64,000 nucleotides of DNA from Zhengitettix transpicula (taxonomy: Eukaryota; Arthropoda; Insecta; Orthoptera; Tetrigidae). The stretch lies in assembly GCA_037074705.1 (NCBI GenBank), contig CM073591.1:62994897-63058896 (forward strand), written 5' to 3'. The notes beneath the pieces are model-generated. The model did no database searches. It was not told the origin of the DNA and saw nothing but the letters and a program-made list of their open reading frames with translations. Both the position numbers and the translations under genes were made by a program. This document shows, piece by piece, positions 23,821 to 35,299 of the stretch. Every line of letters begins with the position of its first letter. Position 1 is the stretch's first letter.

Positions 23821-26800
23821 CTATACGTCGTGAAAGGTGGCGTAGCTGTAGGCGGGTGCAAGATGGTCGTAGACGCCCCAGTAGCTGTCGAAGCCCGGCA
23901 TAGGCGCACGCACCTCGGCTGTGGTCCTGTTAGGAGCCTTCCAGTTCAGCAGATACTCATCCAGTACGGGCTGAAACACGTGGGATATATACGACGCGTT
24001 ACCAGTTTATCAAATATATTCTTAATTACATCAGGTTAATCAACCCTGCTTCAGTTGCGAAACGTCTTTTAATCCGTAAACTTGCAATGAAGAGACGACT
24101 GTCGTTAAGCATTATAAAAAGTGTAAGTGCCAACTAATTCCTTTTTTATCAAGTGCTAACATAATATCAAATAAGACAGTTTACCAAATAAGATGTGAGA
24201 AAGATAGTCAATTCAGACAAAAAAGTGATTTCGCAACTGAGGAAAGGGAAAAGGATCCCAGAAACGTTGCGTGATATTTATATTACATTTTTTTGTCTGT
24301 ATTGGTTACCTATCTTATTCATTATTTTCAATCAGAAGTAAATTTTTCATATATACATAAATTATTTATATTCTACGGCTGAAATTAGCAACAGGCTACA
24401 TGAGGGTAATCCACGTTGGGAAACTCCCCTTTAATAGCATAGAAAGGGATTTGAAAGGGTGGATGGGGAAGGGTAGAGGAAGGAAGCCAAGGGTTAACTA
24501 GGGCCCCCGGGCTATATTTTAAGAATCCTATCCGGCATTCGCCTAAAGAAATGCTGGGAAAACCCTAGGTAGGTCGGCCATTGGGTACTTGTCCCACGCC
24601 CTTCGGATAGCGGGAGAGGAGTTTGCTGTGGGGACGCAGCATTCCCTTCTCCGTGCCTCGACCAGTTTAGGAGGCAGTTGGCCGACTATTCGAATGGGAA
24701 TAGCGGACAACTCTAACCGTATGCCCAAGGTGTGTGACCCCGGAATATACACCTCTCAGAACTGGCCGAGGTGCCTCGGCTTGTGGGAACCTTAGTTCAA
24801 AAACGGAGAGGAAAAGGCATACCCAAAGGTAGCCCCTTCGTATCTCTCCCATAAGGTTCTGCCTGCGAGAGAACTTCCCTCGCAGAATCCTCTCGCAGGC
24901 TTTTCCTACGGCTGAAATTTTTTTTTTTAGGGCAATAGGCTACATGAGGGTGATCCACATTGGGCAACTCCCCTTTAATAGCATAGGAAGGGATTAGAAA
25001 GGGGGGATGCGGAAGGGTAGAGGAAGGTAGCCAAGGGTTACTAGGGCCACCGGGCTATGGTTTAAGGATCGCACCCGGCATTCGCCCAAAGAAATGCAGG
25101 GAAAACCCTAGGAAAACCTGCATCGGGTAGGTCGGGCATTTGGTACTTGTCCCACGCCCTTCCGATGACGGGAGAGGAGTTTGCTGTGGGGACGCAGCTT
25201 ACCCCTCGCCATGCCTTGGCCTGTTTAGGAGGCAGCTGGCCGACTATTCCAATAGGAATAGCGGACAACTCTTGCCGTATGCCCAAGGTCTGCGGCCCCG
25301 GAACATACACCTCTCAAAACAGACCAAGGTGCCTCGGCATGTGGGAACCTTAGTTCAAAAAAATCAGAGAGATGTGAGAGCATCCCCAAAGGTAACCCCC
25401 GCCAGAGCTCTCTGGGAAGGTTCACCTGCGAGAAATCCTCTCGCAGGCTTACTTTTCTGGCTGAAAAACACTTTTCTGGCTGAAAAACTACTGAAATTAA
25501 GAACATACAATGTATTTATTAAAGCACAAGTACGTCTAGATGATGTAAGAGAAAACCAATAGTCCTCGTATATCAATTTAATTTATTCAAAATTGTCTAA
25601 TGAACTTTCAGCCGCAATATTTGGCGTATTCCCCACATCAACTCGTGCTACAAATAATAAGATTCCAGTCTGCACAAGCTGATTTAGAAAAGTCACCGAA
25701 TATTGTGCCAGTCCACTATGACCCCCGATGGACAGAAACCCCTGTTTTATAATGTCTTATGAATAAATTAAAATGAACGTGATATACTAAAATTATTTTC
25801 AAGTCTATCTTGACAGGCATCGAAAAGGAAGATTCCGATTGCGCAGCCCCACTTTCCTTTACCGAGCAACACATGATGTTGCCGGGAACTTAAATCCGAC
25901 ATTTTACGTAGAAACCGGAACTTCGAGTCACATGCCAAGAAATTTCTAATTATACATTTATATAAGAATAAAAATGTGTTTCTATCATTTGGAACTACCA
26001 GTAATTTTTATGTCTGTAATTACATTTTACAGTCTAATTACCTTCCACCATTTGTTGGCCTCATCGTTTTCATTCTTAGTCCCCACGTCGTTATGAACTT
26101 CTTCTTCTGGAAACACTTCCAACACTGGAATGGGATTTGACGCCGTCACATCATCTTCCTTGATCCATTCGGGCAAGTCGAAGTTCCAGGGTGTCGGGGC
26201 TCGGAATACTTCGACGTCTTGGGGTTTGAGCAGGTTCGGTAGCACGAGGTTCCAGGAAGGAGTCTTGAACCACTGAGGGACCTCTGGCTTCCACTGAGGC
26301 GTTGACAGGTCGCCTGCTAAATCAGGGAACTTCAACTTCAAGATCGGCACTGGAGTGTCTCTTTTCAGACTTGGAGCGGCGATAGAACGTGATGACCACG
26401 AGAGCGTCTGAGGTTTCAACCAGTAGCTCATGTCGTTTGCAGACATCTTCATGTCTGCGCGCATGGACCCTGTCTGTTGCTGCTGCGTGCTGATGAACCG
26501 TATCGGCTGGCCACCAACATATCCACCGCCCCCAAAGGAGACGGGTCTCCGAGATGTCTGTCTCTGATGACACAAAAGCATATTTGGCAAGAAATTAATA
26601 TGCTTATAAGAACACTCCAAAAAAACGGAAACCCGCTTTACCAGTATTTATTAGCAACTGGATAGAAGGTACGCATACTTTGGTTCTAGAGTGAGTCAAT
26701 AAGTAAGGGCAAAACAAAAGTCAAACAATTTTTGGGTAATTCTATTTTATTTATAATAATAGTACATTATGCCAAAAGTTTCCCAAACTTTATCAAATCA

Positions 26801-29800
26801 TCCCAAAAGTAATTTTTCGAATCCTGCCCCCACACCCCTATTTGAACTATGGTTTTGTGTTTGGAGAATTGACGGATCCATGTTTCATTAACAGTTATAT
26901 ATTGACATAGATTCTCGTCGATATTACGACTAAATGCATCAGGCCAGCTACTAGTGCGTTTATTCCCCACAACGAGCAAACGCGGCACCTATCTTGCTTA
27001 TATTTTTTGGATACAATTTAGTAAAAATTGAAGTTACTGAGTCACGTAATCTGTGATCTCAACTAAGTCGAGGGAAATTAGTCGTCGTTCACTGAACTTT
27101 ATATGGAGGATTTTATTGATCATCGTGTGAAAATCCTGAACGATATTCGTAGCTTGTGGATATCCAACGGTGTTTAAATTAATTCATCCAATTAGAAATG
27201 GTTTGAAATGCTGCAGCATATGTTCATCCAACTCGGATTTGATTTTCCGCTATCGGCCTTTTAAATTGAAGTATTTAACTGATGCCAGAAACTTGTTTTC
27301 TTTTCATTGTTTGTAAATCAACGAAACTTTGTTTTTACTGGTATTAAAAATAAAAGCACCCATTGGATATTTGATAACAGAGATTCTCGTGAAACTTCCT
27401 GGAATAAACACCTTGTTTCGATTCCAACCGTGCCATCGATTAGATTAAGCGAGCACTTATTAACCTACCGCTTACCACAGCAGTTACACGTGCAATCAGA
27501 ACCACTGTTCGACTGTTCAACTTCGTCTAGTAACCATGAAAATAAACAAACAGGTAGGCTTACGTTCTCAATTCAACCGGTCATCGCTCTCGACATTTCC
27601 AATTCTGTTCTGAAAGGATGCTTTAGAATAGCAGTCAAACGTTAAGGTTAACTGTTTATAAAGTAATGTAAAATGAGTAACTTTCATCAGGCATTTCGCA
27701 TCACGACTCAGTTCTCAATCGCTAAGGTTTTTTTTTATTTAAATAAATAAGTAAACGTGACATGCTTCGTGTTGTCCAGTGATCTCTTTGGTAAGTAGGC
27801 CGTGGCATCTTTAGGAACGGTTTAGCGTTGCGGTAACGCAATGGACTAACAAGGTTCCTCGTTGCGTGAAAGTCATCGGCCTTTAAAGGGTCAACCAACA
27901 TACTACTTAGATTTAGTTTGAGTGTGCTTGAATACCTCTGGATAGGTGAATCAATCAAATTTAAGTGTAAAATACAAAATACACAAAATATAGTTGAGAC
28001 TGTCTTAATCGCGTGCTGGTTTCTACACTAATTTGAGTACTTACTTTATTATATTCTTCCCGTATATTCAGGCATCAACGTTTTACTTGACCTTCCTCTT
28101 TTTTCAGGTAATTATTCTCTTCTCTACTTCGTTCAAAATTTCTAAATTAATTCTCACGTTATATCCCTCCCTCTAGAGGAGAATTTTCGTGGAAAATGCG
28201 ATTATTTACATTGTATTTTAATGATCAATTTCTCGTGAATTCTGTATCCATTAATCTACGTTTTTTACTCTTTTTGCTTATATTCTGAATATTTTGTTTA
28301 TTTTCACTTTGTTCCGTCGGAAATAGAGACATTTAATTTCTTTTCTCCTCGCGTTTCAATTTCCGAGCTTCAATAAATAAGTTTGGTTATAGTTGGTCCC
28401 AGAACTTGGGAATAAACCAGACCGGTTCTTTCCATAATTTCCTAAAACGTACCCTATCTAGACGTAAGACAGGAAGGTTGTCAGACAAATACTTTATCAG
28501 GAACGACATAATAAAATCTTATCAGTGCAGTGCAGTGTATGCTACTTATTAGGTGCCAATTACTATCAAAAAATTATAAGAATATTATTTTTGCTGTCTC
28601 AACTTTAAACTATCGAGCGATTTGATTTTTCCCAAAAATACGTATAAACTCTAAAAAAAAAAGATCAAATTAGTAACCTGCTTAAATTTAGAATTTTTCT
28701 TTGCGATTACTTTTCATTCTGAATTTCTGTAAAATTCCTTACCTCCGTTGGTTGGTTAACGGGAACGAATATACTTTCACCCACAGCAAGTACTCCCTGG
28801 AACGAAAAAAGAAGAATGGTATTGTTTAAATGGTTCCATTAGAAATTTACAATTTAATGAGAAGGCATACTGTCAGAATAGTGAAGCAACGAAGATGCAC
28901 AAGATGCGGAAATTGGAGCCCAGTTCTCACTAATTCAATTCCTGTATTTTATTAGCATTTTACATCACGCAGTACGAAAATTGAATTGTTTTCGGCAGAC
29001 GCAGGTGATTTAACAAAGCCTTAACGATTCTTTTTTTTTTAAGAAGTTTTTTTATAATTTCTCTCTCATGGAGTGAGTTGGTAATATTTACGACCAGTTC
29101 CTCATAATCAATATAAATAAAATAATAGTTTTGTTTATAAAAATCGTAGAATTCAGAATTTAAATTTATGTTTACGTATCGTGCCTCAGGAGCTGTCACG
29201 CTTTGTTCGTTTACAGAAGAAAATGGTCGAACAATTCCGATTATATCAAGCACCTTAGAAAAAACTGTTGGATCTCTGAAAACCTTGATTTTATTCGCTT
29301 TTTACAATCGACATCTAAGATGTTTTCAGCCACCAACATCTGTAAATAAAATAGTTCCAAAACTTGTTTTTACCTACATGGACTGTGCTTTGTTCATTTT
29401 ACAGAAAAACAGCTGAACGAGGTTTCTCTGAACCGGTAATTAACTTAAAGGCTATCTGAATGTGTCAACCACCATTTGAAAAAGTTAGTATTTAAATTCC
29501 AATTAACATTTACATTTTCGAAGTATGATGTGAGTAGATAAACAAAATCTGTGTTGTCGCGATTACGCGAGAAGGTATTCTTATATAGATAACCGAGAAG
29601 TAATACACAATATTAATCAATAAGACTTGATACTCGAACAATGAACATTTGCATAGGTGTTAAAGAAAATAATAGATCCAATGACAATAGTATTCTCTTT
29701 TATGTTAAAAGCTAACCATTAAATTAAGAAACGTGCACAATCCTTTACCGTCATAATGTTAGTAAAACATTTATAATTAAGGTTATAAATAATGATAAAG

Positions 29801-29850
29801 CTTAGCTTACTACTCACCAAGAGTACAAGAACTGCGAGAGGGTGCGACAT
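23821..29850 (-). CDS. Secreted tryptophan-rich protein, four exons, family unknown
   Basis: Predicted exons, all joined in phase 0: 29818-29850 (MSHPLAVLVLL, donor GTGAGT), 28743-28796 (GVLAVGESIFVPVNQPTE, donor GTAAGG), 26042-26563 (174 codons, acceptor TCATCAG, donor AAG/GTAATT) and 23821-23970 (49 codons, acceptor TTTCAG, stop TAG). The total is 252 aa. Exons 1 and 2 together make a clear signal peptide, so the product is secreted. The body has 11 Trp, mostly in PxW-like settings (TPQWKPEVPQWFKTPSW, TPWNFDLPEW, NKWW, LNWKAP, SYWGVYDH), a short GGGGYVGG stretch and an acidic segment before exon 4. I recognise no catalytic motif or named domain. The TATA promoter, tiny first exon and nearby cuticle genes suggest an epidermal extracellular protein; that is inference. 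If exon 3 is not spliced, translation stops four codons later, at 26027. Confidence 0.72.
24234..24271 (+). ncRNA. Hammerhead-like core, degraded (intron 3 of Trp-rich gene)
   Basis: CTGAGGA (24237-24243), stem II GGGA/TCCC (24246-24249 with 24256-24259), GAAAC, GTT, then GCG. Stem I is weakened (CAA facing GCG). It lies on the strand opposite to the host gene. A partial copy of the family arm is at 24200-24230. Confidence 0.45.
24388..24904 (-). mobile_element. GC-rich SINE-like retroposon, copy 5, with 14-bp target-site duplication
   Basis: A long copy in reverse orientation inside intron 3 of the Trp-rich gene. An exact 14-bp direct repeat, CTACGGCTGAAATT, flanks it at 24373-24386 and 24906-24919. 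The head has one full and one half palindromic unit (24858-24898). There is a small deletion where others read 'gaaaacctgcatcgg'. The poly(A) tail is essentially absent (the junction reads 'agcaacaggctac'). Confidence 0.9.
24920..25450 (-). mobile_element. GC-rich SINE-like retroposon, copy 6
   Basis: The T run at 24918-24928 is the complement of its poly(A) tail. The body is full length and ends at a short head, CCTGCGAGA-AATC-CTCTCGCAGG, at about 25428-25449. It lies immediately next to copy 5 in the same orientation. The flank 'ttctggctgaaaaac' is repeated at 25455-25487 and resembles the target sequence of copy 5. Confidence 0.9.
26689..27000 (-). pseudogene. Mariner transposase relic with one terminal repeat
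   Basis: Minus-strand ORF 26767-26988 contains ITVNETWI, which matches the first catalytic-Asp region of mariner transposases (VTVDETW) with Asp changed to Asn. The terminal repeat GAGTGAGTCAATAAGTAAGG at 26692-26711 resembles that of the element at 20841. The other end and the rest of the catalytic triad are missing. It lies in intron 2 of the Trp-rich gene. Confidence 0.6.
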
Positions 29851-29884
29851 ATCTGTCTGTGATTGTTTTGTGGAGTGTGGGAGG

Positions 29885-29892
29885 TTTATATA
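29885..29892 (-). promoter_or_regulatory. TATA box of the Trp-rich secreted gene
   Basis: TATATAAA on the minus strand, about 32 bp upstream of a TCACAG initiator-like site (A at 29860) and 35 bp upstream of the start codon. It predicts a 5' UTR of only about 10 nt. Confidence 0.65.
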
Positions 29893-30960
29893 GCTGACCC
29901 GAGGCAATGTCCCACTGCGATATTGCACCACGGAGAGAGCTGTCCTCTGCCTCGCACCAACGGCCAGGGACAGTTCCTACATCCCAGGGTCGTAGGGGAT
30001 GCTTTGGTGTCAGCACTTAGAATCAGAGTCTCTATGTATTCCTTCTACGAAGAATTTTCGACCGGACCGTCCATAATTGCGTTCTTGTTGCAGACTAAAG
30101 CACAAAGTCAGTTATGACAGGGTAACCTTTCCACCCTACCCACCAACGTCTTGCCCATCTCCGTGCAACATAGTGCACAGATCCATAAAAAAAAATAACA
30201 TTACAAAAGTCCTATTCACCTTCCATCTTCCTATAAAATTTGGCCGGATTCCTATATTCAAATATTCTTATCCCCCAGAAGTCATCCTCCATAACGTAAA
30301 AGAAAAGTACTCAGTATTACACCTCCACAATTTCCCACTGTATTATAACTGTCCAACTCCAGACCTTTTAAAAATCAAGGCATATATCGCTTGACTTTCT
30401 TCCCCCCACCCCCAGCAAAAAAAAAAACTATAAAAAAACTTATGCTGAAGAGGGTCTATGGCCCTATAATAGGAAAGGACATCAATAACAATAATAATAA
30501 ACCGGGTAACGAAACCCGAATGATCCCGTGTGGCATTAATTTATTCTTCGGGCTAATTTCTATAAATATCCGGGCATCACCTGACACTCAGCTAGTGTTT
30601 CTATAAGACAGAAACAAATAATATAGTTATGTAACTCTAACTGCTCATGCTATTTTCAGAAATTACTAGTCATAATTGTACTTGTTAATATGTTGGATTC
30701 AAATTTCACAAAAATCAAAATTTTCTTATTTTTATCGCGCGGTTTTGCTATCTAATTGTGTTTTGTTATGCGTAGGCCTATATTTGCTAAAATCGTTTTT
30801 CCTATACTTTTGCCTAAGAATTCATGTTCAGTATGAGATAATAAATAATAATAAAATCTCTCTATTAATGTGGTCGTGTTGCCGTGGTAACAGTTATTTA
30901 TCTCATTTCATAAAAATTTAATGTATTAACATCATATATGTTGGTGTAATTCTGTTAAGA
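29893..30960. other. Promoter-proximal and intergenic DNA without a recognised gene
   Basis: Positions 29893-30010 are GC-richer and may hold upstream elements of the Trp-rich gene. The rest is AT-rich with A and C runs near 30405-30440. ORFs here (29863-30117, 30077-30394) lack protein-like composition. Confidence 0.4.
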
Positions 30961-31326
30961 ATGGCTCACAAGCGAAATGAACTATGCAGACTTCCCAACG
31001 CTCTAAAGTTTTTGTGTAAATGCAACGGCATGTGTTTTAGAGACATTAGAGAACACTTCGAGAAGAACGCGGGAGGTTTGCTGCCTTCTAGAGCACTTGA
31101 CGCCGCAATCCGCCATATGTTGATGTACAACAAAATGAAAGGCTGCATTCACGTGAAAAAACGGAAATATTTCAGCACCTGTTGCATTTTGAATAGAGGT
31201 GTACGCAAACTTTCCAAACGAAAGTCGACTGCTAGCAGATATCATGGGGCCAAGTCGACGGTTGTTCGTCAGAAAGCAGTTAGCTCCATTAATCTATCGC
31301 AGGAGGGGTCAGAAACTTCCGATTAA
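30961..31326 (+). CDS. Short H15-domain protein, paralogue of the protamine-like gene
   Basis: A single-exon ORF of 121 codons. Residues about 11-74 (LPNALKFLCKCNGMCFRDI, then GGLLPSRALDAAIRHML and KKRKYF) align without gaps over 64 positions to the winged-helix domain of the gene at 18358-19047, with about 20 identities counted by eye (P, L, F, NG, I, FE, N, GLL, L, A, L, G, I, R, YF). The remainder is a modestly basic Ser/Lys/Arg tail (RKLSKRKSTASRYH) without the long Arg runs. Five cysteines are present. Family knowledge points to DNA or nucleosome binding in chromatin; a testis role is inferred only from the relationship. AATAAA lies 38 bp after the stop codon. Confidence 0.7.
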   Translation: MAHKRNELCRLPNALKFLCKCNGMCFRDIREHFEKNAGGLLPSRALDAAIRHMLMYNKMKGCIHVKKRKYFSTCCILNRGVRKLSKRKSTASRYHGAKSTVVRQKAVSSINLSQEGSETSD

Positions 31327-31364
31327 GCAGAAAAGTGAATATTTTCTACCCATGACTGTAGAAA

Positions 31365-31370
31365 AATAAA
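31365..31370 (+). terminator. Polyadenylation signal of the short H15 gene
   Basis: AATAAA begins 39 nt after the last base of the stop codon, a position consistent with a short 3' UTR. Confidence 0.55.
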
Positions 31371-32036
31371 ATTATGAAGATAAATATAAATCATAGATGT
31401 TGGTATTTGTTGCTCAGCTATGAGGGCTGACATGTTGTGTCCTCCATAGGATCTGTGTAACAATCATAAATTTGTTTTTTATGTGCAAACTATTTATTTA
31501 TTTAATTACAAATTATATTTTTTACTTGTACTGCCTATTTTGGTATATCATGAAGATGGTAACAACAAATTATTGAATTTTGAGAGCATGTATCTTGATA
31601 TTAATGATTTTCGGAAAAATCAAGCAGAGCATTAAGAGACTAATGTTACAAGTAAATTGATTCTTCACAAGATATCTGTCTGGGGCTACTGGTTAAGTGA
31701 CAAGCATATTTACTATCTATAAATCAGGTCACATGCAAATCTTTTGACCCCATTTTATTATTAACTAAGTTATGTTTAAGTTTATTTGAGTTCCTTGGGT
31801 CTGAGGCTTTGGGGCTGGCCACTCAATTGTTCTAGGAATTGCATTATAGAATCTTTTAATTGAACTAGGTTCAGGTTCAACTGACTGTACCATTGTTTCT
31901 CAAGTCATAGCACGGTGAATTTGTAAATTATATAATCAAGAGTTCCTTGCCCCAATTCATTTTTTGTACAATTATTTTCAATGTCTGTGTATTACTTTTT
32001 GTTAATACTACCATATTTAGAAATCACATGCAACAT
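31371..32036. other. No supported gene
   Basis: AT-rich spacer between the H15 gene and the LINE relic. Nothing was recognised. Confidence 0.5.
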
Positions 32037-32900
32037 TGGTTATGCCTTGTCCACCCTGCTTTTTAATCTGTCTCTTGAAATGGCTCTACAAAGGCTTAAT
32101 ATCTCCAGACATGTAGGAACATAAAATGGTCCAGGTATCTGCATATGCAGATGATATTGATATCATCTCTAGAAATATAGATAAATTAAGACAATCGATG
32201 GCCACAATAGATCACTGTCTTAAGGAAAGAGGGCTTATAATTAATTCAAAGAAAACTAAATATATGGTGGTCACAAAGAAAGAATCTAGTACAAATAATA
32301 TTAAATTAAATGGTTATACCTTTGAATGAGTACAGGATTTCACATATTTAGGTTCAAAACTTAACAGTGAAAAATAATGTGTGAAGTGAAATAAAGCAAT
32401 GTATCATCAATTTAACAGAATTTACTACATGTATGGCAAATTAATGAAATCCAAGATGTTACAAAACACTTATAAGACCTGTAGTGGTATACGGCTGTGA
32501 AACGTGGACCCTGAATAATAATGATAAGCGCTTACTTAGAATATTTGAATGCAAGATACTGAGAAATATATACAGACCTGTATGTACGAATGGAGAATTA
32601 GAACATACAGAGAACTAGAGCAGCCCATGAATAACAAGAACATTGTTAGGTTTATCAAGAGCAGAAGGTTGGCCTGGATGGGACACGGATAAAAGCAGAA
32701 CACCTAGACGGATTATGGACTGGAAGCCAGTTGGGAGCAGGAAAAAGGGGAGACCCTGGACAAGATGGGTAATGACATTGAGAAGGATATACAAACCATG
32801 AAAGTAAGAGGATGGTGGAGACTGACACAGGAGAGGGCGGAATGGAAGAAATAGTAAATAAGGCCAAAAATCACATTGGGTTACAGTGCCAATAAAAAAA
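32037..32900 (+). pseudogene. LINE ORF2 relic: reverse transcriptase to 3' end
   Basis: ORF 32126-32329 contains SAYADDIDIISRNIDKLRQS, the YADD active site of a non-LTR reverse transcriptase, followed by GLIINSKKTKYMVV. Before it, ALSTLLFNLSLEMAL matches the preceding RT motif. After it, in shifted frames, come FTYLGSKLNS, PVVVYGCETWTL and LLRIFECKILRNIY. A final stretch reads MKVRGWWR in another frame, then EEIVNKAKNHIGLQCQ. Multiple stops and frameshifts make it dead. It ends at 'aaaaaaagaagaag'. The clade is not resolved. Confidence 0.8.
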
Positions 32901-33400
32901 GAAGAAGATGCAACATTGGATGCTTCCAAATATGTTAATACAATTAATTTTACCATCATCTGTTAATAAACATGCAAACTTTTTAATTTCAATGAGTGCT
33001 CATGAATGTTGAACAAGACTTGTTCCCATTTATTTAACTCAGTTAAGTAGGGGTTTTCAAGGAACCTTCAACTGTGAGGGATTTTCTGAACTCAGTTCTT
33101 GGTGTGTATTTATTTTCTTTGCCTGCACCACTCATTACTTGAAGCAATTTTCTGTATACACAAAACTGTGGTAAATAAAAAATGCAGTTGATTGAATTAT
33201 ACAAATAGAAAGACAACGTGAATCACATGTTCAAGTAGTATTAACTTCTCTGGCTCAATTACATCATGGTACTATGGCCATAGTCCAAATATCAGTAGAT
33301 GAATTTCATTTCTGTTTTCTCATTTCATGTAGTCTATATGTCTATTTTCATGTTATCTAATGTGACTTCATTACTTAATATTTCTGAACACATTTGTATA
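32901..33400. other. No supported gene
   Basis: AT-rich sequence; likely degraded repeats. Nothing assignable. Confidence 0.4.
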
Positions 33401-34600
33401 TGAAAGACAGATAACATTGCTGACTTACCTGAAATCAACAATTTATCCAGTCAGCCTGTGCGGAAATAAAAATTCAAATTTTCCCCCCTTCACCAGGAAA
33501 ATATATCTGAACTGTGTGCTGGCCAGGAACAAATTGATGAATTCAAACAATGGTGCAACAGCAACAATCGAAATCCAACAAAGCCAACTAACAACAAAAT
33601 GTCACGAAAATGAAAAATACAAATATATATATATATATATATATATGGGTCATGAGTTTTTAACTTATGTGCTCCATGATCCCAAACAATTTATACAGTG
33701 ATAATGTAAACTAACAATAATAATACAACAACGATAGTGTTACCAGTACTCAACTTGTAATACGCTACATTTCTAATTTCTTTTATGTAGTTTCCTGTAG
33801 CATCTCTTTTTTAAAAGCAGAACAGTTTAACACCAAGCTGGCACACATTTCTAACACAAAAGAATTATCCTTCACATATATTTTAAATAAAGTTAATTTT
33901 GGATGGTAGTATTGTAGGACCATGAGATAGATTTTCTCAATATGTCGCAATAATTCAAAATGTTCTTTATCATTCAAATAAAATTTGATTGTGATTGTAC
34001 CAAAAATATTATAAAAAATATCCAAATATTATTTGTGTTTCAAAAATATAAACTAATTTAAAATAAGATTTTTAAATTCTGAATGGTTTGAATTTAATTT
34101 AATTTTGCGTCATATGTCAACTCCTTATACTATGCTGTACAGCACAGCATGGACCTCTGCTCAGCTGAAATGAGCACAGCAGGATGGCAGTTTGATGAGC
34201 TTTTCGGGTGGTGCAAGGGGTACGGTACATGTTCATTCCTCATTGAACACAGATAGCATTAGCAGGAGCGAATACATGCAATGAAGCAGTTAAAAATCTT
34301 CAAAATTGAAGCAGAAATTCAATCAGTTAATCATACAAGTATTATAGAGGGTCTTAAAATTAAGAAAAATATAACACATTTGGATATGAAAGAGATACAG
34401 CATGGTCGAATTACCTGAAATCAACAGTTGGTCCAGAAAATATATTTCAAATTTTTGAGGACCTTCATCAGGAAAGAAGGTCTGAACTATGTGCTAACTG
34501 GCTTTTTTGGCTGTCAATTGTTGCTTTCTAACAGCTAATCCACTGAATTCAAGACTGTGTGGCTGGCACACATTTTTAACACAAGGTTTAAGTATGGGAA
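33401..34600. repeat. Pair of diverged direct repeats, unknown element
   Basis: Two blocks match in order: 'cctgaaatcaaca..tt' near 33428 and 34411, 'tcaccaggaaaatatatctg' near 33491 against 'tcatcaggaaagaaggtctg' near 34467, and 'ctggcacacattt.taacac' near 33838 and 34563. The first copy holds extra sequence including an (AT)n tract at 33623-33646. Probably two copies of one old transposon; no coding motif is visible. Confidence 0.5.
33623..33646. repeat. (AT)n microsatellite
   Basis: Twelve AT units inside the left member of the repeat pair. Confidence 0.85.
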
Positions 34601-35299
34601 TGTGATGCTAACAAGGGTGGACGAGGATGCTGCAAATTAGGAGTGTATTTGAGGTCAAACATTGAATAGCCAGAGTGAATTGTTGAAAGGATATTATTTT
34701 TATTTGCCTTGAATTGCAGTCCAGTATAGGCCAATCAAAGAATGGAGTTCAGTTATTGTAAGGCAGAAAAGTAAGATTGAGGTTCGAGGGGAGGTGTGAA
34801 CTACTTTTTTACATTGGTCAAGTGTGAGTTGGACAGTGGATATGGTGTGGATTATTTTGTTTTTGTGGAGGTCTGTAGGATATTTTCTATTTATGAAAGC
34901 ATTAAGTATCCAATTGGGGTAGGTGTACATATTGTTTTAAGTGTACCAAATGTGAGTTCCCATAAGGGAAGGGTTTAGTGTGTTCAGGTTGATAACTGTT
35001 GAAGTGAAGCTATTATATGGTGTTATTGATGTGGTGATTGGCCATAACTAAGGCATGTCAGCATCAATGAAGGAGATGGTAGTGGGAGATAAATTCCAAG
35101 TGTTGAAAATTTGCTGTTTAGGTTTTGTATAAATTGTGGGAAGAGCATCTGACCCATGGGTCCATAGTATGAAGATATCAAAAAACTCAAAACCAAGAAA
35201 ATCCTTATATCTGATAGAAACAAAATGGAAAACCACAGGAACAAGGAACCTTCAACTAGATTATGAACTGAACTGGTCAGCAAATGATATGGAGCTATG
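34601..35299 (-). other. Possible degraded retroelement coding DNA
   Basis: Minus-strand frames at 34700-34930 and 35023-35283 have protein-like stretches (YPNWILNAFINRKYP, LPTIYTKPKQQIFN) that recall the linker of retroelement polyproteins. I cannot assign a family. No gene is claimed. Confidence 0.3.

Noticed and set aside
27307..27645. 112-codon plus-strand ORF
   Set aside because: Lies in an intron of the Trp-rich gene, with no domain, no splice context and ordinary composition; probably accidental.
34700..35283. Minus-strand reading frames resembling retroelement polyprotein
   Set aside because: Similarity is too vague to name a family; mentioned only as possible debris.
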